Under the pieces are notes generated by a model. That model did no database searches. It had not been told where the DNA came from and saw only the letters and a program-made list of their open reading frames with translations. From assembly GCF_003852425.1 (NCBI RefSeq), contig NZ_QAJN01000007.1:1-64000 (forward strand): 64,000 bases of DNA, in the 5' to 3' direction. Made by a program: the position numbers and the translations under genes. This DNA comes from Paucibacter sp. KBW04 (lineage in GTDB: Bacteria > Pseudomonadota > Gammaproteobacteria > Burkholderiales > Burkholderiaceae_C). Within the stretch, counting starts at the first letter, position 1. Every line of letters starts with the position of its first letter. Positions 46,609 to 55,417 of the stretch are shown here, one piece after another.

Positions 46609-47364
46609 TCAACCCTGCGGCAAACCGTCCACAAACACTTTCAGCTCGCCCGGCTGAAAGGCGATCCAGGGCTCGCCCCGGGTCAGGGGCTCGGTGGCGA
46701 TCACCACCACCCGGTCTTGCGCCGTGGTCTGGGGCGCGAAGTCCACGCTCAGGTCCTCGTCCTGCAGCTGCACCCGGCCAAAGGGGTGGCTGCGCAAGAG
46801 GTAGTGCAGATGGGTGGAGCCATGGGCCCACAGGGCCTGGCCGTTGGAGAGCAGCATATTGAAGGTGCCGTAGGCGTTCAGCTGCGGCATCAACTCACGC
46901 AGGGTGTGCGTCAGCTCCTCGATGCTGGGCACATCGCAGTGCGCCTTGGCCAGCTCCTGCATCAGCCAGCAAAAGGCGCGCTCGCTGTCCGTCTGACCCA
47001 CCGGCTTGAAGGCGGCGTGCAGTCGGGGATTGAAGTCTTTCAGATTGCCGTTGTGGGCAAACACCCAGTAGCGACCCCAGAGCTCGCGCTGGAAGGGGTG
47101 GGTGTTTTCCAGCGCGACCTGGCCTTGGGTGGCCTTGCGGATATGGGCGATGACGTTATCGCTCTTGATCGGATAGTCCTGCACCAGCTTGGCCAGGGGC
47201 GAGACGCGGGCGCTGTGGTGATCCACAAAATGCCGCAGGCCGCGGCCCTCGAAGAAGGCGATGCCGAAGCCGTCCTTGTGCTCCTCGGCACGGTTGGCCA
47301 GGCCGGTGAAGCTGAACATCACATCGGTCGGCGTGTTGGCATTCATGCCCAGGAGTTGGCACAT
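46609..47364 (-). CDS. Class II glutamine amidotransferase (YafJ-like)
   Basis: A 251-residue Ntn-hydrolase. After Met removal, Cys2 is the N-terminal nucleophile (MCQLLGMNANTPTDVMFSF). KDGFGIAFFEG and HNGNLKDFNPRLH mark the glutamine-binding and oxyanion parts of the fold. YafJ-like enzymes hydrolyse glutamine to release ammonia; the acceptor is not known. It is eight bases after the flavoprotein gene and is probably co-transcribed with it. Confidence 0.93.
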   Translation of the reverse strand: MCQLLGMNANTPTDVMFSFTGLANRAEEHKDGFGIAFFEGRGLRHFVDHHSARVSPLAKLVQDYPIKSDNVIAHIRKATQGQVALENTHPFQRELWGRYWVFAHNGNLKDFNPRLHAAFKPVGQTDSERAFCWLMQELAKAHCDVPSIEELTHTLRELMPQLNAYGTFNMLLSNGQALWAHGSTHLHYLLRSHPFGRVQLQDEDLSVDFAPQTTAQDRVVVIATEPLTRGEPWIAFQPGELKVFVDGLPQG

Positions 47365-47372
47365 GGTTTTGG

Positions 47373-48641
47373 CTATTCAAGAAAGAGGCGTGAGAAGCCT
47401 TTGAGGCTGACCAGATTGCCCGGATTGCTGGTCTCGTTCAAGACCCCGCTCATGCGCTGCAGCAGGCGCGGGCTGCGCTGGGCACGCCAGATCAGCAAGT
47501 CGGCTAACCACGGGAATGCATTGACCTTGTTGGCGCGCTGATAGAGGTCGAACTTGGGCTTGAGCGCGCGCAGGCTTTGCTCAAAGGCCTCGCGCACCTG
47601 GCCCTCGCTCCAGCTCTTTTGGCGACCGGCCAGCAAGGCATCGGCGGCCAGAATGCCCGTCTCCATGGCCTTGCCAATGCCCTCGCCAGTGAAGGAATAG
47701 GTGCTGCCCGCGGCCTCGCCCGTCACCATCAGGCCGGGCCGGCTCCAGCGTGCGCCCTCCAGGGTGCAGCGCAGGGGCGCGCCCTTCAAGTCGCCCACCA
47801 ACTCGCCTTCGCGCATCAGCTGGGCGGCGGGCTCGTAGCTGGCCACAAAAGCGTCGAAGATGGCGCGCAGATTGAGCTCTTTTTTGGAGCCCTTGCCGCC
47901 GACGGCGCTGTGGCTGTCGGTGACACCCACGCCGATATTGAAGCAGTTGTCGGGCGCCGGGAAGATCCAGCCATAGCCCGGCCGCACCGCCTGGCTCCAG
48001 ACCACGTCCATGGCCTTGATGCGGCCCACCATGCTGGGCGCACGCACATAGCCGCGCAGGGCGATGCCACTGGGCGTGTGGCGCTCGCACATGCCGGCGG
48101 CGCTCAAGGCCTTGGGCACGGCGCCGGTGGCCAGGATCAGCCATTGGCTTTGCACCTCGACCAAGGCGTCGCCGACCTTGAGCAAAGCACCGATGACGCG
48201 GCCCTGCTCGTCTTCCAGCGGCTTCTCGAAACGGGCCGGGGCGATGAATTTGGCGCCGGCCTCGCGGGCGGCCTGGCTCAGCAGCTGATCCAGCTGGCGG
48301 CGCGGCAGCACGGCCAGGGTGCCGGGCACATCGATGCGGCCGCCGCGCGGGCCTATGCAACCCACATGGGCTACATGCTGGGCCAAGCTCATCACCGGCT
48401 CCAGCAGGCCTAAGCGCTGCAAGGCCTTGTGGGCATCGGGGATCAGACCATCGCCGCAGATCTTGTCGCGGCCCTGGGGCTGTTGGTCGATCAAGAGCAC
48501 GTCCACACCGGCTTGGGCCAGCACGCGTGCGCAGGCGCTGCCGGCCGGGCCGGCGCCTACGATCAGCACCTCGCAGCGATCCGGCAAGGCCTCTAAGGGC
48601 AGGGGCTTGGCGGTGGCGGGGCTGGCTGCTTGCTCTGACAT
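47373..48641 (-). CDS. FAD-dependent oxidoreductase (geranylgeranyl reductase-like)
   Basis: A 422-residue flavoprotein. The dinucleotide-binding fold starts VLIVGAGPAGSACARVLAQAG at about residue 27, followed by KICGDGLIPDAHKAL, then VTGEAAGSTYSFTGEGIGKAM, the second FAD block with a Gly-rich turn. This pattern is shared by geranylgeranyl reductases, digeranylgeranylglycerophospholipid reductases and related dehydrogenases. The reaction is unknown. GGAGG before the ATG at 48641 selects this start. The gene lies 69 bases after the TonB-dependent receptor and eight before the amidotransferase. Confidence 0.87.
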   Translation of the reverse strand: MSEQAASPATAKPLPLEALPDRCEVLIVGAGPAGSACARVLAQAGVDVLLIDQQPQGRDKICGDGLIPDAHKALQRLGLLEPVMSLAQHVAHVGCIGPRGGRIDVPGTLAVLPRRQLDQLLSQAAREAGAKFIAPARFEKPLEDEQGRVIGALLKVGDALVEVQSQWLILATGAVPKALSAAGMCERHTPSGIALRGYVRAPSMVGRIKAMDVVWSQAVRPGYGWIFPAPDNCFNIGVGVTDSHSAVGGKGSKKELNLRAIFDAFVASYEPAAQLMREGELVGDLKGAPLRCTLEGARWSRPGLMVTGEAAGSTYSFTGEGIGKAMETGILAADALLAGRQKSWSEGQVREAFEQSLRALKPKFDLYQRANKVNAFPWLADLLIWRAQRSPRLLQRMSGVLNETSNPGNLVSLKGFSRLFLE

Positions 48642-48710
48642 TGTTCTATTCCTCCGGGCGACGCGGCATTTTAGGCAGAGGGCGCGCCCCGCCCGGCCGA
48701 AAGCTCGCAA

Positions 48711-51632
48711 TCAAAGGCTCAAGCGCAGACCCAGGTAGTAGCGCCGGCCAATGGGGTCGTAGCTGCCGGCCGCGGTCTCGCTGCCATCCACACTGCCGGG
48801 CAGCCCGGCAATGACGGGCGGCGCCTGGGTGGCGAAGGCATTGTCCAGGCCGAGGTAAAGCTCGGCCCGGCCCCAGCGGTAGCGGGCTTGCAGATCGACA
48901 TAAAGCTTGGCCGGCACGCGGAAGGCCGAGCGCGGGAACTCGGGCAAGGACTTCTGGAATTGATCGTCCAGCTCGCTGGCGCCGAGATAGCTGGCGCGGC
49001 CGCCCAGGCCCCAAGCGCCTTGCTCGTAGCCCAGATTGAGCGTCCACTTATTGACCGGATTACCGAGCTCGCCCAGGCTGCTGTCGCGCTCGGCGGTGTC
49101 GCTAGGTTTTTGCCAGGCGCGCAGCAGATGGGTCCAGCTCAGGCCCGCGCTCAGGCGGCCGGCGCCGATCGGTTCGCTGATGCTAGCGGCGAAGTCCAGG
49201 CCCTGCACCTGCTGGCCACCGCTATTCACCGGCTGCTGGTCGATCAGGCTCAGCGCACCGGCACTGCCCGCCACGCTGGCCTCGGCACGGCGGCTGATGA
49301 AACGGCAGAAGGACTGCGCGCCACCGTTGTAGCACTGATCCAGCTCGTACTGGCGACCGGGGTTGTTGATGGCGCGGGCGATCTGGATGTCAAAGAAATC
49401 GACACTGAACACCGCCTGGCTCAGCCCAGGCAGCCCCTTGGGCGTGAGCACCAGACCCAAGGTGCTGGAACGGCCGACCTCGGCCTGCAGCAAGGGGTTG
49501 CCGCTGTCGTAGCCGCTGACCGATTGCAGATCGAGCGGTGTCAGCGTGAACACGCCGCCATGGGTGGCCATATTGGCCTGCACGCCGGCCGCCGCCATGC
49601 AGCGCTGCGCCAGCACCGTGGTCTCGCTGGCCCGCACGCCCTCGCAAGGGTCTTGCACCGTGGGGTAGTTCTGCATGCGGGCCTGGTAAAGCTCGCCGAT
49701 ATTGGGCGCACGGCTGGACTGGGCGCGGCTGAAGCGGGCCCGCAGGCTGGGGCTGATGGCCCAGTCCAGGCCCAGATTCCAGCTGTGGTTCAAACCGGCC
49801 GTGCTGTAGTCGCTGAGGCGGTAGGCCAGCAAGGCGTCCAGGCGCTGCAGCGCGGGCAAGGATTTCAGCAGGGGCAGACGCACCTCAGCGAACAGCTCTT
49901 TGACCTCAAACGAGCCGCGCGTATTGGGCAGGGCATTGGAGGCGTTCAGGCCGGCTTGGGAGACGGCGTCGAAGGCCATGTCCGAACTCTCACGCCTAAG
50001 CTCGCCGCCCAGGGCCAGGGCCAGCGGGCCGGCGGGCAGCTGCCAAGGCTCACCATTCAGATTGAAGCCGGCGAACTGCTGGGTGAGTTGGGTGTCCATC
50101 TGGCCCGGCGCAGCCACATAGGCCGCGGCCGCGGGGCTGATGCTGTTGTAGCCGAACAGGCTCAGGGGCACACAGCCTTGGGCGCGCGCCTCGGCGTCGC
50201 GGCAGATGGCACGGCCGCTGGCGTCCGGCACCGCCTCCAGGGCATGGCGGAACTTGCGCACATCGATCAGGCCGGCGCTGCTCTGCGCCTCGCGGGTCTG
50301 GCCATGGGCGGCATAGGCCTCGTAGGACCAGGCCGGGCTCAACTCACCACGCAGGCCCAACAGCAGGCGTAGGCTGTCGCGCTTGGCGTTCACCAGGCGG
50401 GCCCCGATGTCGGAGAGCCGACGGGTGAAGGCGTAGTCGCCCTGCAGGTTCTGCGGCACCAGGGGGTTGCGCAAGACCTGACCCTCGTGCTCGAACACCG
50501 TGGGCACCCAGCCGGTGGCGGGGTAGATGTCGCTGGAGCTGAGCGCGAAGGGCTCGATATACGACTTCGCCTGGCTGCGCGCCCAAGTGCCTTCAAAAAA
50601 CAAGGCATGGGCCGGGCTCAAGACCAGATCGCCTTTCGCCGCCAGCAGATAACGATCCACCGGCACGGCAATGGCGCGGTAGTCCGCCCGGTTAAAGCTG
50701 GTGGCGCCCACGCCATCGTTGTTGGGGCCGTTCAAGGACCAGGGGATCTGGCGGCCTTGTGCATCGAAGCTGAAGTCTTGCGCCTGGCCCGCCGCGTCGA
50801 CGCCGAAGAACTGGCCTTGCGGCGCATAGCTGGAAGGCCAGGGGCCGGGCCGGAACAGATCGGCCGGGTCGCTAGAACCCGGGTCTAGCACCAGCGAGTA
50901 TTGGTCCTTGGCCGTGGCGGCGCGGTCCCGCGAATAGACCGCGCCCTGGCGGGTGATGGCGCCGTGCAGCATCAAACTGCCTTGCGAGAACTTGCGCCCA
51001 AGCGTGGCGCTGAACTTGCGCTTGGCATCGTCGCCATGCTGGCTTTGGCCCAGTTGAGCGTCCAGCAGCAAGCCCTCGAACTCGCGCTTGAGAATGATGT
51101 TGATCACTCCGGCCACGGCGCCCGAGCCGTAGGCGGCCGAGGCGCCGCCGGTCAGCAGCTCGACCCGTTCGACAAAGTCCGCGGGGATGGTGTTCAGATC
51201 CACCGCCGAGGAGCCGGCCATGCCCGCCACATGGCGGCGCCCATTGACCAGCACCAGGCTTCGGTCGACACCCAGATTGCGCAAATCCAGCGTGGCGATG
51301 CCGGCGCTGGAGGTGCTGATATTGGAGTTGTTGCGGCTGATCAGCGGCGCGCCCATCAACGGGCTCTTGAGCAAAAGCTCTTGCAGATTGACGGCGCCTG
51401 AGGCCGCAATATCGGCCGCCGTCAAAACCTGTAGCGGTGCCGCCGATTCGGCCGTCATGGCCAGCAGGCGGCTGCCGGTGAGCTCGACACGACTCAGGCG
51501 GGGCGGGGCATCATCGGCCGCCCAGGGCGTTGAGACCTGCGCGCCAAGACACAGAAGAGCAGCCGCAGGCGCGAGCTTGAATTTGGATTGCTTGAACGAG
51601 GACAACAAACAGCGCTTCTTTCCAGGGGACAC
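48711..51632 (-). CDS. TonB-dependent receptor (receptor 1)
   Basis: About 973 residues: an exported outer-membrane receptor with plug (about 55-190, VELTGSRLLAMTAES to GVINIILKREFEG) and a 22-stranded barrel ending GRRYYLGLRLSL. Such receptors import large substrates using the TonB system. It is a paralogue of receptor 2 (52004-54928): both share SGA(V/A)NLQ(E/D)LLLKSP, LDLRNLG and ISEPIGAGRLS-type barrel segments. The start is uncertain: the GTG at 51632 gives a usable signal peptide, but no strong ribosome-binding site is visible, and TTG codons nearby are possible. The C-terminus ends in Leu, not the usual aromatic. Confidence 0.88.
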   Translation of the reverse strand: MSPGKKRCLLSSFKQSKFKLAPAAALLCLGAQVSTPWAADDAPPRLSRVELTGSRLLAMTAESAAPLQVLTAADIAASGAVNLQELLLKSPLMGAPLISRNNSNISTSSAGIATLDLRNLGVDRSLVLVNGRRHVAGMAGSSAVDLNTIPADFVERVELLTGGASAAYGSGAVAGVINIILKREFEGLLLDAQLGQSQHGDDAKRKFSATLGRKFSQGSLMLHGAITRQGAVYSRDRAATAKDQYSLVLDPGSSDPADLFRPGPWPSSYAPQGQFFGVDAAGQAQDFSFDAQGRQIPWSLNGPNNDGVGATSFNRADYRAIAVPVDRYLLAAKGDLVLSPAHALFFEGTWARSQAKSYIEPFALSSSDIYPATGWVPTVFEHEGQVLRNPLVPQNLQGDYAFTRRLSDIGARLVNAKRDSLRLLLGLRGELSPAWSYEAYAAHGQTREAQSSAGLIDVRKFRHALEAVPDASGRAICRDAEARAQGCVPLSLFGYNSISPAAAAYVAAPGQMDTQLTQQFAGFNLNGEPWQLPAGPLALALGGELRRESSDMAFDAVSQAGLNASNALPNTRGSFEVKELFAEVRLPLLKSLPALQRLDALLAYRLSDYSTAGLNHSWNLGLDWAISPSLRARFSRAQSSRAPNIGELYQARMQNYPTVQDPCEGVRASETTVLAQRCMAAAGVQANMATHGGVFTLTPLDLQSVSGYDSGNPLLQAEVGRSSTLGLVLTPKGLPGLSQAVFSVDFFDIQIARAINNPGRQYELDQCYNGGAQSFCRFISRRAEASVAGSAGALSLIDQQPVNSGGQQVQGLDFAASISEPIGAGRLSAGLSWTHLLRAWQKPSDTAERDSSLGELGNPVNKWTLNLGYEQGAWGLGGRASYLGASELDDQFQKSLPEFPRSAFRVPAKLYVDLQARYRWGRAELYLGLDNAFATQAPPVIAGLPGSVDGSETAAGSYDPIGRRYYLGLRLSL

Positions 51633-52003
51633 GGGGCCGCGGTCCAGGAAGGCAAAACCTCCGCGCGCGGGCGCCCGGCAAGATGGCAGGGGGCGCAAGT
51701 CTAGGAAAGAAATCCACGGCTTGTGGACGCAAGGCAACAGCGGGCGAAGTCTGCGACCCGCAGTCGGGGGCGAGCCTCGCACGCCATCGACGCCAAACCC
51801 TGCCTGGCAGGCTCGCCTCAGCGTCCACCGGCTGTGCAAGACCTGCTGGCAAAGCGAGACAGCGCATTTGCTCACCGCACAGCCGAGAACTTCGGGCACA
51901 CATCCAAGGCGACATCGCCAAGAAAAAACCGGCCCATCGTTGCCGATGGGCCGGTTGGAGGCATGCGTCTAGAAGAGCCGCCGCGGCAGCTCGTTAGACG
52001 AAA
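51633..52003. other. Intergenic region between receptors 1 and 2
   Basis: 371 bases. The right part holds a strong terminator for receptor 2 (51921-51958). The rest is the leader of receptor 1; I see no convincing promoter hexamers or repeats in it. Confidence 0.5.
51921..51958 (-). terminator. Intrinsic terminator after receptor 2
   Basis: On the minus strand the arms AACCGGCCCATCG (51944-51956) and CGATGGGCCGGTT (51927-51939) make a 13-base stem with a four-base loop, followed by TTTTTTC. It lies about 45 bases beyond the receptor 2 stop. Confidence 0.85.
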
Positions 52004-54928
52004 TTACATGCTGTAGCGGATGCCGACGTAGTAGCGGCGACCGATGGGGTCGTAAACCGCCGCGGCCGTTTCTGCACCCGTGGTATTGCCAGGCAGGCCG
52101 GTGATGATCGGAGGTGCCTTGGTGTCGAAGGCGTTATCAACGCCCACATAGACCTGCGCCTTGCCAAACTTGTAGCTGCCCTGCATGTCGAAGTAAGCCT
52201 TGGAAGCAATCTTGAAGCTGTTCTTGGTGAACAAGGGGTACTTCTTGGGATTGTTCAGGTACTTGCTCGCGAACTGATCGTCCAAGTAGGACTCACCGAT
52301 ATAGGTGGTCGTGGTGCTGAGGCTCCAGTTGCCGTAGTCGTAACCCAGATTCAGGGTCCACTTGTTGGCGGGGGCGCCGACTTCACCACGGTAGGTGTCA
52401 GCGGTCGATTCCGGCGTTGCTTGGTTCCAGGCATCAATCAGATGCGTATACGACAGACGGCTGCTCAGACGACCCGGGCCGACCTTTTCTGCATAGCTAG
52501 CAGTCAAGTCAACGCCGCGGGTATTCAAACCACCGCTGTTCACCGGTGCTTGGTCGATGTAGGTCAACGCGCCTGCACTGCCAGCGCTGTTAGCGACCGC
52601 GCGACGGGTGATGAACTTGCAGAACGATTGGTCGCCTCCGTCATAGCACTGATTCAGCGCGTACTGACGGCCGGGGTTGGCAATGGCCTTGTCGATCGAG
52701 ATGTCGAAGTAGTCTGCCGTGAAAGCAAAGTTCTTCAGCAAAGGAATCGTCTTGGGCGTGATCACAAAGCCCAAGGTCGACGAAGTCCCTTGCTCCGACT
52801 TGAGGTTGGGGTTGCCGCTATTGAAGCCGCTGACGCCTTGGGTATCAGGTTGAGTCAAAGTGAAAACGCCGCCATTGGCGTTCATATTGGCCAAGACGCC
52901 AGGTGCAGCCTTGCAGCGGTCGGCCAACACACCGGTATCAGTGGCCTTCACCTTGTCGCAAGGGTCATTGACCGAGGGGAAGTCTTGCGAGGGGCCTTGA
53001 TACAGCTCACCGATATTGGGGGCGCGGGTCGAAACGGCTCGTGTCAAGCGCACACGAACCGTCGAGTTAGCCGCCCAGTCCAGGCCTGCGTTCCAGCTAT
53101 TGGCCTTGCCCGCGGTGGAGTAGTCACCCGTACGGAAGGCCAAAGTACCGTCCAGCGATTTGACCAGCGGCAGATCCTTCAGCAAGGGCAGACGAGCTTC
53201 GACAAAGGCTTCCTTGACGTTGAAGCTACCCATGGTGTTGGGCGTCTTGTTGCCACCGTTGAGGCCGGCCACCGTCAATGCGTCGTTGATCGAGCTGGAG
53301 CTTTCCTCACGCCACTCCAGACCAGCCGCAATGCCAACCGGACCGGCAGGCAGATTGAAGGGCTCGCCGCTGATGCTGGCGCCGGCCGTCTTCTGCGTCA
53401 CCTTGGTCGTCAGCGATTGAGGCGCCTGGACATACGCGATGGCTTCGGGCGACATCGAGTTCAGACCGAAGATATTGAGCGGCACGCAGCCTTGTGCACG
53501 CGCATTCGCATCCAGGCACATGGCTCCACCCTTGCCGTCAGGAATCGCTTCCAGGGCGCTGCGGAAGTTCAAGACATTGACCTGACCCGTGCCGTTCTGA
53601 GCTTCCTTGGTGAAGCCGTAGCCTGCAAACGCTTCGTAGTTCCAAGTCTTGTTGATCTCGCCCTTCACACCGGTCACGAGGCGGAAAGTGTCGCGCTCAA
53701 CGGTGTAGGTGCGGGGGCCGAAGTCCGACATACGGCGCTGGAAGGAGTAGACGTCGCCGACCAAGTTGGCGGGCACCAAGGGGTTGCGAACCGTCTTGCC
53801 GTCAACCGTGAAGCTGGCGGGCACGTCACCGCCAGAGTCCGGATAGATGGAGTCAGAACCCAGGGGGAAGGGTTCGATATTGGTTTGTGCTTTGGTCGAA
53901 GCATAGGTGGCTTCAAAGAAGGCCTGATGTGCTTCGGCAAAAGTGCGATCGCCCTTCACGGCGAGCAACAAGCGGTCCACCGGCACAGCAATACGGCGAT
54001 AGGCCGAGCGGTTGAAGCCCGTGGCGTTCACGCCATCGCCGGCGGGGCCGTTTTGGCTCCAAGGAATTTGTTTGCCGTTGGCGTCAAAGGTGAAGTCAAT
54101 GACTTTGCCATTGGCGTCGGTGCCTTGATAGCGGCCGGCCGGTGCGAAACCCGAGAAGGACACATAGCCCTTGTACAAATCAGCCGGATCGACCGAGCGG
54201 CCACCAACGACCAAGGAGTTTTGGTCCACGGCCGACGCGGAACGATCGCGCGAGTTCACTTCACCCTGACGGCTGAAACCGAAGTGAGCCATCAAATTGG
54301 ATCCGCCGTCAGCAGACGAAGTACCCCAAGTCGCACTGAACTTCTTCTTCTGATCGTCGCCCTTCTGGCTTTGCCCAAGCTGAGCATCCAGAGTCAGACC
54401 GCTGAAGTTGCGCTTCAAAATGATGTTGACCACACCGGCGACAGCGTCCGAACCATAGGTCGAAGATGCGCCGCCAGTCATGACTTCAACGCGCTCGATG
54501 AAGTCAGTAGGAATCGTGTTCAAGTCCACGGCGGAGTCACCGGGAACGCCTGAGACATACCGGCGTCCGTTGACCAAGACCAAGGTTCGGCTAGAGCCCA
54601 GATTGCGCAAATCAATGGTCGCAACGCCCGCACCAGTGGTGAAGAAGTTGGAATTGCTGCGGCTCAAGCCCGGGGTACCAAACACCGGGCTCTTCAACAA
54701 CAAGTCCTGCAGATTGGCTGCGCCAGACGTAGCGATATCGGCTGCCGTCATCACCTGAATCGGTGCCGACGATTCGGCATTCATCGACAGAATGCGGCTG
54801 CCGGTGACTTCAACGCGCTCCAGCTGTTGCTGGGTGCTGGCCTGCTGAGCGAACACCGGGGTCGCCAGGGCGCCCAGGGCCAGAGAAACCGCAGCGCTGA
54901 TAGCGCTGACTTTTGCTTGCTTCAACAT
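52004..54928 (-). CDS. TonB-dependent receptor (receptor 2)
   Basis: 974 residues. The signal peptide is MLKQAKVSAISAAVSLALG followed by a cleavage after PVFAQQ. The plug starts with VEVTGSRILSMNAES and contains VLVNGRRYVSG and YGSDAVAGVVNIILKR; the barrel ends GRRYYVGIRYSM. The start is the ATG at 54928: GGAGG lies seven bases upstream, whereas the in-frame TTG at 54931 is too close. It is paralogous to receptor 1 and probably arose by tandem duplication. The substrate is unknown. The upstream region has several repeated short motifs shared with those of receptors 3 and 4. Confidence 0.94.
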   Translation of the reverse strand: MLKQAKVSAISAAVSLALGALATPVFAQQASTQQQLERVEVTGSRILSMNAESSAPIQVMTAADIATSGAANLQDLLLKSPVFGTPGLSRSNSNFFTTGAGVATIDLRNLGSSRTLVLVNGRRYVSGVPGDSAVDLNTIPTDFIERVEVMTGGASSTYGSDAVAGVVNIILKRNFSGLTLDAQLGQSQKGDDQKKKFSATWGTSSADGGSNLMAHFGFSRQGEVNSRDRSASAVDQNSLVVGGRSVDPADLYKGYVSFSGFAPAGRYQGTDANGKVIDFTFDANGKQIPWSQNGPAGDGVNATGFNRSAYRRIAVPVDRLLLAVKGDRTFAEAHQAFFEATYASTKAQTNIEPFPLGSDSIYPDSGGDVPASFTVDGKTVRNPLVPANLVGDVYSFQRRMSDFGPRTYTVERDTFRLVTGVKGEINKTWNYEAFAGYGFTKEAQNGTGQVNVLNFRSALEAIPDGKGGAMCLDANARAQGCVPLNIFGLNSMSPEAIAYVQAPQSLTTKVTQKTAGASISGEPFNLPAGPVGIAAGLEWREESSSSINDALTVAGLNGGNKTPNTMGSFNVKEAFVEARLPLLKDLPLVKSLDGTLAFRTGDYSTAGKANSWNAGLDWAANSTVRVRLTRAVSTRAPNIGELYQGPSQDFPSVNDPCDKVKATDTGVLADRCKAAPGVLANMNANGGVFTLTQPDTQGVSGFNSGNPNLKSEQGTSSTLGFVITPKTIPLLKNFAFTADYFDISIDKAIANPGRQYALNQCYDGGDQSFCKFITRRAVANSAGSAGALTYIDQAPVNSGGLNTRGVDLTASYAEKVGPGRLSSRLSYTHLIDAWNQATPESTADTYRGEVGAPANKWTLNLGYDYGNWSLSTTTTYIGESYLDDQFASKYLNNPKKYPLFTKNSFKIASKAYFDMQGSYKFGKAQVYVGVDNAFDTKAPPIITGLPGNTTGAETAAAVYDPIGRRYYVGIRYSM

Positions 54929-54952
54929 CAAATTTCCTCCGTGGATTTGGCG

Positions 54953-54960
54953 ATATGCCG
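54953..54960. promoter_or_regulatory. CGGCATAT half-site
   Basis: ATATGCCG lies 25 bases upstream of the receptor 2 ATG. The same octamer or its complement recurs at 55199, 58397, 58413 and 58800, all near receptor genes. Confidence 0.45.
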
Positions 54961-55109
54961 AGCTCTGATTGCAAGTCCGCAGACGTTAAGGTTTACGCCC
55001 TAGAGACCCGAGGAGCTGTGTGCCGAAGAAAGTCTAGGAGTGCCTATGTGAATGCCTACAAGGGGTCAATACCTATGGGTCTAACGCGACAAATACTTGC
55101 TTCGCTGCC

Positions 55110-55211
55110 GCATATATGACTTTTGGCAAAACGGGCGACAAACGCACACCAGAAGGCATTTACCTTGCACAGAGCCCGACAAATTGGCTTGTTAGCAACG
55201 GCATATATGAC
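55110..55211. repeat. Direct repeat of GCATATATGAC upstream of receptor 2
   Basis: Two identical GCATATATGAC copies (55110-55120, 55201-55211) start 91 bases apart. Each is followed after four bases by GGCA, and each is preceded by GACAAAT about 20 bases before. The wider unit is therefore duplicated in outline. Confidence 0.6.
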
Positions 55212-55334
55212 CTAAGGCACTGGCTGAGATTTCGACATTAATTTTCAGATGCGTCGCACAAAGGTATCGAAATGCATCCGACTCATTCGCCATTCGCACA
55301 AATAGAGGGGGTGGTCATAATTCCTGGCGGCAAA

Positions 55335-55366
55335 CGAAAAAAAGCCCGGCACTGGCCGGGCTTTTC
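55335..55366 (-). terminator. Intrinsic terminator after receptor 3
   Basis: On the minus strand AAGCCCGGC (55355-55363) and GCCGGGCTT (55342-55350) pair with a four-base loop, followed by TTTTTTTCG. It lies about 55 bases after the receptor 3 stop codon. The opposite strand has only TTTT after the stem. Confidence 0.8.
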
Positions 55367-55417
55367 GGGTTGAGTCGCGAGTGGCAAAACTCTGCCACTG
55401 GACCTCAAGATTTAGGC

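Larger units (their letters stand above)
54932..55334. other. Promoter region of receptor 2 with repeated motifs
   Basis: About 400 gene-free, relatively AT-rich bases. Contents: ATATGCCG (54953-54960), two copies of GCATATATGAC (55110-55120 and 55201-55211), and TCGCACAAA at 55254-55262 and 55293-55301. TTGACC on the minus strand near 55063-55068 could be a -35 element, but no good -10 follows. Confidence 0.55.

Noticed and set aside
52421-54553. A 710-codon open frame opposite receptor 2
   Set aside because: The sequence is an antisense shadow of the receptor with no signal peptide or domain.
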